Below, in pieces: positions 38,996-43,059 of a stretch of 43,059 nt of DNA. A program made the position numbers and the translations under genes. The notes below the pieces were generated by a model. The model saw nothing but the letters and a program-made list of their open reading frames with translations, was not told where the DNA came from and made no database searches. Origin of the DNA: Pseudomonadota bacterium. Lineage in GTDB: Bacteria; Pseudomonadota; Alphaproteobacteria; Rhizobiales; Rhizobiaceae. The stretch covers positions 1 through 43,059 of the forward strand of contig JAEXMK010000023.1 of assembly GCA_023444445.1 (NCBI GenBank). Direction: 5' to 3'. Position 1 is the first letter of the stretch. Every line of letters begins with the position of its first letter.

Positions 38996-39897
38996 CAATT
39001 GCGGGAGAGGGGCAGTTTCGTTCCGGAGAGGGCGCGTTCGTCAAGAACGGTCTGGCGGAAGCGGAAAAGCTTCGCCGGGCGGCCTCCGGTTTCGGTCGCC
39101 ATGTCGCCGGTTTCCTCCACCAGTTGCTGCTGTTCGATCAGCCGGCGGAAATTCTGCTTGTGCAGCGTCAGCCCGGCCAGCGCCTCGATGGCGCGCTGCA
39201 ATTGCAGCAGGGTGAAGCTATCGGCCATCAGTTCAAACACCACCGGTCGATATTTGATCTTGGCGCGCAGGCGGGCAATGCCGGTGGCCAGAATGCGGCG
39301 GTGATCGGCAAACATCGGCCTGCCGAAATTGATCCGTGGCTCGCCTTGCGCCTCTTCGACCAGCCCAGCCTCATACAGCAGCTCGTAACGCTGCAGGGTC
39401 AGTTCTTCGTTCCAGCCGCCGCCATCCAGCCCGAAGGTGAAATCGGCGCGCAGGTGGCGCTGCGCCCTGCTGGCGGAATCGGAATCGGCCCAGGCGCGCA
39501 GCCTGTCGATGATGTTGTCGAGGACCTCAGGGCGGCCCTGCCGATGGTCTTCCCAGGGAAAATATTCGTACCAGCCATGCCAGAGAGCGTGCTTGCCGCC
39601 GGATGCCTCCTGCTCGCGCACCAGGCCGAGATAACCGATGGAGATGGTTCTGCCGCCCGGAATATCATTGTTGCGGTCGCGATCGGCGAAAGTATAGAGC
39701 TGTTCCAGATAGCCCACGGGGTGGTGGGTCTGTTCGTGAATCCATTCCCGCAGCCCGCTCTGAAGCGTCCTGTGGCCGAATTCGAAGGGGCCGGAGGGCA
39801 GGGCGGCCCCATCGCGAACGGTCATGACCCGTGGCTCATCCGTGGTGATGGCGGTGACGACGGCGATGAGTTCGGCATGGGCAAGCCCGATGGTCAC
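38995..39897 (-). CDS. nadQ: NadQ/NrtR-type regulator of NAD synthesis
   Basis: 300 residues. The N-terminal Nudix-like domain (AELIAVVTAITTDEPRVMTVR onward) has a degenerate Nudix box around LREWIHEQTHHPVGYLEQLY, so hydrolase activity is unlikely. A C-terminal winged-helix part contains RYELLYEAGLVEE and LAGLTLHKQNFRRLIEQQQLVEETG. This is the alphaproteobacterial NadQ/NrtR-like architecture, where a Nudix-derived sensor represses nad genes. The likely start is GTG 39897 with GAGGAG upstream; the frame continues to 39942. It is the first gene before nadABC, and the operators lie in its 69-bp gap to nadA. Confidence 0.88.
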   Translation of the reverse strand: MTIGLAHAELIAVVTAITTDEPRVMTVRDGAALPSGPFEFGHRTLQSGLREWIHEQTHHPVGYLEQLYTFADRDRNNDIPGGRTISIGYLGLVREQEASGGKHALWHGWYEYFPWEDHRQGRPEVLDNIIDRLRAWADSDSASRAQRHLRADFTFGLDGGGWNEELTLQRYELLYEAGLVEEAQGEPRINFGRPMFADHRRILATGIARLRAKIKYRPVVFELMADSFTLLQLQRAIEALAGLTLHKQNFRRLIEQQQLVEETGDMATETGGRPAKLFRFRQTVLDERALSGTKLPLSRN

Positions 39898-40101
39898 GGC
39901 GGCTCCTCTGGTCGCTGGCTGCGGTATCAGCCTTCTTGGCACAGGAAGGTTCTTTCGCCAACATGGCGGCCAAAAAGGGCTGTCGATAATCCGCCGCCCG
40001 CAAGCCGTGTCTCATCAGACGAAAGGACGAATTCTTGTCGTTAGCCGTTCGGCATCTACTATGTTAGAGAGCCGCTACAGGCATTGGATACTGTAAGGCT
40101 A

Positions 40102-40476
40102 ATGTTGGAAAACATATCTCTCGAAGAGACACTTGTGGGTTACTACACCTGGAACGTCGGCCAGAATCTGGTTTATCTGGATGCCGTGGCCGCTTATCTG
40201 CGCGAATTTTCCCTGGAAGAAGGCGCCAGAGGCATTCCAGTCGAAGATTTCATCGCCCAGATCGAAAGTCCTTCGCGCGCACGCGTCGCCGAGGCCGTTT
40301 ATAATTCGCTGACGAATGGCGTGTTTTATGATCAGGAATATCGCATCCAGCTTAAATCGGGCGGGTTACGCTGGTTGCGCACGACGGGAAGAGTGATTCT
40401 GGACGGCGACCGGGTTCCCATCATGGCCATAGGCACGGTGAGGGATTTGACGGCGCGCAAGGTTTTATTGATGTGA
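40102..40476 (+). CDS. single-domain PAS protein
   Basis: 124 residues, one PAS fold of the PAS_3 type: YTWNVGQNLVYLDAVAAYL at the start, EYRIQLKSGGLRWLRTTGR and GTVRDLTARK near the end. There is no histidine kinase, GGDEF or DNA-binding partner domain. It probably senses a ligand or partner protein. ATG at 40102 follows TAAGG; a TTG at 40084 is possible. It is divergent from nadQ and followed by a hairpin terminator. Confidence 0.85.
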   Translation: MLENISLEETLVGYYTWNVGQNLVYLDAVAAYLREFSLEEGARGIPVEDFIAQIESPSRARVAEAVYNSLTNGVFYDQEYRIQLKSGGLRWLRTTGRVILDGDRVPIMAIGTVRDLTARKVLLM

Positions 40477-40479
40477 TAT

Positions 40480-40518
40480 GCGGCCGGCCTTTTTGTGAAG
40501 GCGGCCGCTCCATTTTAT
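40480..40518 (+). terminator. hairpin terminator after the PAS gene
   Basis: GCGGCC-(G)-GCCTT, a short loop, then AAGGC-GGCCGC: about eleven pairs with one bulged G, followed by a T-rich stretch (CATTTTATG) rather than a clean T run. Confidence 0.55.
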
Positions 40519-40547
40519 GTCGTTCATTGTTTTGATGTTGCGGTGAT

Positions 40548-41045
40548 ATGGTCAGGCAGATCGCAATCTTGCTGTTTCAGATCGTCCTGGCCATAGGCCT
40601 CGGCATATCGGGCATCCGCATTGCCTCGCTCGTCAATGGTGAGGCGACCTCCGCACCGGCAGGACTTGCCGCCAATACGGAACTTCTCTGGACCACCTCA
40701 CCGGTGCGGGTCGATCCCCGTCGCCAAAATTACGAGCGCATCCCAACGCCGCCCGATCTCTATCCGCTGAAAATGCACGCCGACCAGCGCCTGCGGGTGA
40801 TTTCCAGCAGCCGTTTCACCTTCAAGGGCGAGGAATTCCGCCTCGCCGGCGTGGAAGAGATCGAACGCAATCGCGTCTGTTCCGGCTCTGACGGCCGCCG
40901 CTACGCCTGCGGCCTCAATGCCTTCAAGGCGCTGCAGAATCGCCTGCGCGGCCGATATCTGGAATGTCGGGTGGTGGAGGCGAGTTCGCCGAGTTCCCTG
41001 GAGTGCCGTATCAACGGGCAGGACGTGCGGGCACTGTTGCAATAG
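40548..41045 (+). CDS. membrane-anchored SNase-like hypothetical protein
   Basis: 165 residues. One N-terminal hydrophobic helix (IAILLFQIVLAIGLGISGI) anchors it to the membrane. The remainder, RVISSSRFTFKGEEFRLAGVEEIERN and then CGLNAFKALQNRLRGRYLECRV, resembles a staphylococcal-nuclease-like fold, but it is short and stops soon after the Cys region; the family's later conserved part is missing, so nuclease activity is doubtful. Four cysteines (VCSG, YACG, LECR, LECRI) could form disulfides. Function unknown. Confidence 0.7.
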   Translation: MVRQIAILLFQIVLAIGLGISGIRIASLVNGEATSAPAGLAANTELLWTTSPVRVDPRRQNYERIPTPPDLYPLKMHADQRLRVISSSRFTFKGEEFRLAGVEEIERNRVCSGSDGRRYACGLNAFKALQNRLRGRYLECRVVEASSPSSLECRINGQDVRALLQ

Positions 41046-41119
41046 GCGATCGCGCCAAACGGCTTTAACGATGATGGGGCCAGTCGGCCAAAAGCGAAAA
41101 TTTATCGTCTGGGAAGATT

Positions 41120-41195
<76 letters not shown>

Positions 41196-41295
41196 ATAAG
41201 GGTTCCGGCATTTCTTCCGGTTCCGGGAACCGAAGCGGTTGTTGTTTCCGTTCGGTGGCGGCTTACTACTGCGGCTTTCCGGTCAGTGCAAGCAT

Positions 41296-41333
41296 AAAAA
41301 ACGGCCCGGCGTCATTTTTTTGTCGTCGGGCCG
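41296..41333 (-). terminator. rho-independent terminator of the TIGR02300 gene
   Basis: On the minus strand the stem CGGCCCGACG/CGCCGGGCCG, with a 12-base loop, is followed by TTTTTT. It lies 15 bp after the stop of the gene at 41349. Confidence 0.85.
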
Positions 41334-41348
41334 AATTATTAAGGAAAA

Positions 41349-41735
41349 TCAAGCTTCTTCGTCGTCGCCGGGCACGCCGATGATACCGGACATGTCGTCG
41401 TCGTCATCTTCGTCATCGGTTTCGAGGAAGGTATCGTCATCGTCGTCGATTTCGACGTCGTCGTAATCGCCCAGATCAGGGATGTCGTCGCCGCTGTTGT
41501 CGCCATCGGCATCTTCCAGCGAGACGAGTTCGACTTCCGTGTTTTCGGTATCGACTTCCGCCACTTCCTCTTCTTCAGCCTGCTCCATCTTGGCCTGGGC
41601 GGTGCTTTCCTCGAAGAAGGAGAGCGGCCAGGACTTGCCGGTGTAGGGATAAACGACCGGGTCACGGTTCAGATCGTAGAACTTCTTGCCGGTATCGGGG
41701 TCTGTGCGCTTGGTACCAAGTTCCGCTTTTGCCAC
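41349..41735 (-). CDS. TIGR02300 family protein (FYDLN, acidic tail)
   Basis: 128 residues. The N-terminal third is MAKAELGTKRTDPDTGKKFY followed by DLNRDPVVYPYTGKSWP, the FYDLN signature of the TIGR02300 family. The C-terminal half is almost entirely Asp/Glu, with runs such as EIDDDDDTF and DDEDDDDDM, and no structure can be predicted for it. The start is a GTG at 41735 with GAGG 8 bp upstream. Conserved in Rhizobiales, function unknown. It is divergent from cmk. Confidence 0.92.
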   Translation of the reverse strand: MAKAELGTKRTDPDTGKKFYDLNRDPVVYPYTGKSWPLSFFEESTAQAKMEQAEEEEVAEVDTENTEVELVSLEDADGDNSGDDIPDLGDYDDVEIDDDDDTFLETDDEDDDDDMSGIIGVPGDDEEA

Positions 41736-41962
41736 TGTCTAAGCCTCAAATTGTCGAATGAGTTTCGGTGTGTACGCCGTAAAACCGGCATAGACGGTAA
41801 AATTTATAGCCGGTCCCCTTAATCGTTGCGCTCTTTCGTGTCAAAGACAAACTTCGGGTGCTGCCTCCCCTGGCGCAAGCCCTATGCGTCAATGCCGATG
41901 CAATAAGGGGAGGCTTTGCACACTTTATTATACTGATGACGGATGCACGGACGGAACGCTTC
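41736..41962. promoter_or_regulatory. divergent region TIGR02300 / cmk with a leader hairpin
   Basis: 227 bp holding both promoters. A perfect nine-base inverted repeat, GCCTCCCCT (41863-41871) with AGGGGAGGC (41906-41914), encloses a 34-base loop and ends 48 bp before cmk. The -35/-10 boxes were not assignable. No part of an aroA reading frame is present. Confidence 0.55.
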
Positions 41963-42595
41963 ATGACCTTCACGATTGCCATAGACGGGCCAGCCGCGGC
42001 CGGCAAAGGGACCCTTTCGCGCAGGATAGCCGAGACCTATGGCTTTCATCACCTCGATACAGGCCTAACCTACCGCGCGACCGCCAAGGCCCTTCTGGAT
42101 GCGGGGTTGCCGCTCGATGATGAGGCCGTGGCCGAAAGGATGGCGCTGGAGGTCGATCTTGCTGGCCTGGATCGCGCCGTGCTTTCACGGCACGATATCG
42201 GCGAGGCTGCTTCAAAGATTGCGGTGATGACCCCGGTGAGGCGCGCGCTGGTCGAGGCACAGCAGCGTTTTGCCGCAAAGGATCCCGGTACGGTGCTCGA
42301 TGGCCGCGACATCGGGACCGTGGTGTGCCCTGAGGCGCCGGTGAAGCTTTATGTGACGGCCTCTCCAGACGTGCGGGCGCGCCGGCGCTACGATGAAATT
42401 CTGGAGAGTGGCGGCGCCGCGGATTATGATGCCATTTTCGCCGAGGTGAAAAAACGTGACGAGCGCGACATGGGCCGCGCCGACAGCCCGTTGAAACCGG
42501 CTGAAGACGCGCACTTGCTAGATACGTCGGAAATGAGTATAGAGGCGGCGTTTCAGGCCGCGCGCACGATTATCGACGCCGCTCTGAAGAGATAG
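41963..42595 (+). CDS. cmk: cytidylate kinase
   Basis: 210 residues. The P-loop GPAAAGKGT (9-17) opens the protein after [13 protein letters not shown] is the CMP-binding segment, and [21 protein letters not shown] and [14 protein letters not shown] are family signatures. It phosphorylates CMP and dCMP. ATG at 41963 is chosen because the family begins [16 protein letters not shown]; an ATG 27 bases upstream has no ribosome binding site. It is followed by rpsA, the usual neighbour. Confidence 0.96.
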   Translation: MTFTIAIDGPAAAGKGTLSRRIAETYGFHHLDTGLTYRATAKALLDAGLPLDDEAVAERMALEVDLAGLDRAVLSRHDIGEAASKIAVMTPVRRALVEAQQRFAAKDPGTVLDGRDIGTVVCPEAPVKLYVTASPDVRARRRYDEILESGGAADYDAIFAEVKKRDERDMGRADSPLKPAEDAHLLDTSEMSIEAAFQAARTIIDAALKR

Positions 42596-42764
42596 GTTTT
42601 TCGCGGAACGGCTTGCCGCCCTCTGCGTTTAGTCCGGAATTGCCTGAAGACATGTCCTTGCGCCGGAAAGCCTCTTGAAGAGGCGGGCATGGGTTCGGGT
42701 ATCAACAACACTAGCCCACCGGCGCATTGTATTCGCCCCCGTGCGGATGCATTCAGGAGATTTC

Positions 42765-43059
42765 ATGTCAGTATCTACCCCCACGCGCGACGATTTCGCA
42801 GCGCTTCTCGAAGAATCCTTTGCCTCCAACGATCTTGCCGAAGGCTATGTTGCCAAGGGTATCGTCACGGCAATCGAGAAGGACGTCGCGATCGTTGACG
42901 TCGGTCTCAAGGTCGAAGGTCGCGTTCCGCTCAAGGAATTCGGCGCGAAGTCCAAGGACGGCACGCTGAAGGTCGGCGACGAAGTCGAAGTTTACGTCGA
43001 GCGCATCGAAAACGCTCTCGGCGAAGCCGTTCTGTCGCGCGAGAAGGCTCGCCGCGAAG
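42765..43059 (+). CDS. rpsA: 30S ribosomal protein S1, N-terminal part (cut by window end)
   Basis: 98 codons before the window ends. MSVSTPTRDDFAALLEESFA and then LAEGYVAKGIVTAIEKDVAI, followed by EGRVPLKEFG, are the start of S1 with its first S1 RNA-binding domain. AGGAG lies about 7 bp before ATG 42765. S1 brings mRNA to the ribosome. It follows cmk by 169 bp; a short GCCTCTT...AAGAGGC dyad lies in the gap at 42670-42684. Confidence 0.95.
   Translation, partial: MSVSTPTRDDFAALLEESFASNDLAEGYVAKGIVTAIEKDVAIVDVGLKVEGRVPLKEFGAKSKDGTLKVGDEVEVYVERIENALGEAVLSREKARRE

Noticed and set aside
38668..40044. Plus-strand open frame across nadA and nadQ
   Set aside because: It runs through the NadQ operators and two well-supported minus-strand genes.
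41218..41232. CGGTTCC-G-GGAACCG palindrome upstream of tRNA-Ala
   Set aside because: It is short, with no associated gene or known site of this form; possibly part of the tRNA promoter region, but not enough to call.
41239..41466. Serine-rich open frame on the plus strand
   Set aside because: It is the antisense of the Asp/Glu run of the TIGR02300 gene; GAC/GAT codons read as TCG/TCA-type serine codons on the other strand.
41380..41480. Short tandem-repeat-like DNA
   Set aside because: The repetition reflects Asp/Glu codons in the acidic tail of the TIGR02300 protein and not a separate repeat element.
42670..42684. GCCTCTT-G-AAGAGGC dyad before rpsA
   Set aside because: Too short, with no T run and no room for a useful loop; not supported as a terminator or regulatory site.

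Overview
The window is ordinary chromosomal DNA of an alphaproteobacterium of the Rhizobiales, most likely Agrobacterium (tumefaciens complex) or a close Rhizobium relative. Three things point there: the glgP-glgB-glgC-glgA-pgm order described for A. tumefaciens, a nadQ-nadA-nadB-nadC locus of alphaproteobacterial type, and small rhizobial families (DUF6074, TIGR02300). Genes are dense, codon use looks uniform, and no phage, transposase, toxin-antitoxin, CRISPR or integration signature was seen.

Layout. Bases 1-1664 hold a small DUF6074-type gene, a bidirectional terminator, a TPR lipoprotein and rpsU. Bases 1982-7475 are a heterotetrameric sarcosine oxidase operon, soxB-(small secreted-looking protein)-soxD-soxA-soxG. 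Bases 7472-20378 all read leftwards: glgP-glgB-glgC-glgA-pgm make, store and mobilise glycogen and supply glucose-1-phosphate, then glgX (debranching), a MaoC-type hydratase and a DUF2332 protein. A RIME-like palindromic element separates pgm from glgX. Bases 20859-22972 carry a class II glutamine amidotransferase, an Asp/Glu racemase and a divergent Lrp/AsnC regulator. Bases 23003-27099 are an idonate/ketogluconate-type sugar acid locus: an idnO-like SDR, a beta-hydroxyacid dehydrogenase and an aldose epimerase face idnD across a LacI/GntR-like operator.

Bases 27390-34404 are a GbsR/MarR-like regulator followed by cydD-cydC-cydA-cydB-cydX, the cytochrome bd quinol oxidase with its assembly exporter. 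An FNR/FixK-type dyad precedes the group. Bases 34489-35383 are a three-gene stress-type operon (GlsB/YeaQ membrane protein, DUF3597, a 62-residue protein) with a good match to an EcfG general-stress promoter. Bases 35530-39897 are de novo NAD synthesis (nadA, nadB, nadC) behind its likely regulator nadQ, with two operator-like dyads between nadQ and nadA. Bases 40102-43059 carry a single-domain PAS protein, a membrane-anchored SNase-like protein, tRNA-Ala(GGC), a TIGR02300 acidic-tail protein, cmk and the start of rpsA.

I see no clearly new multi-gene system. The most useful observations are regulatory: the paired idn operators, the FNR-type box before the cyd cluster, the EcfG promoter and the tandem NadQ-type dyads. 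The extra protein inside the sox operon and the lack of aroA next to cmk also merit a look. Function assignments rest on reading the translated proteins and on remembered family features; no database search was run.
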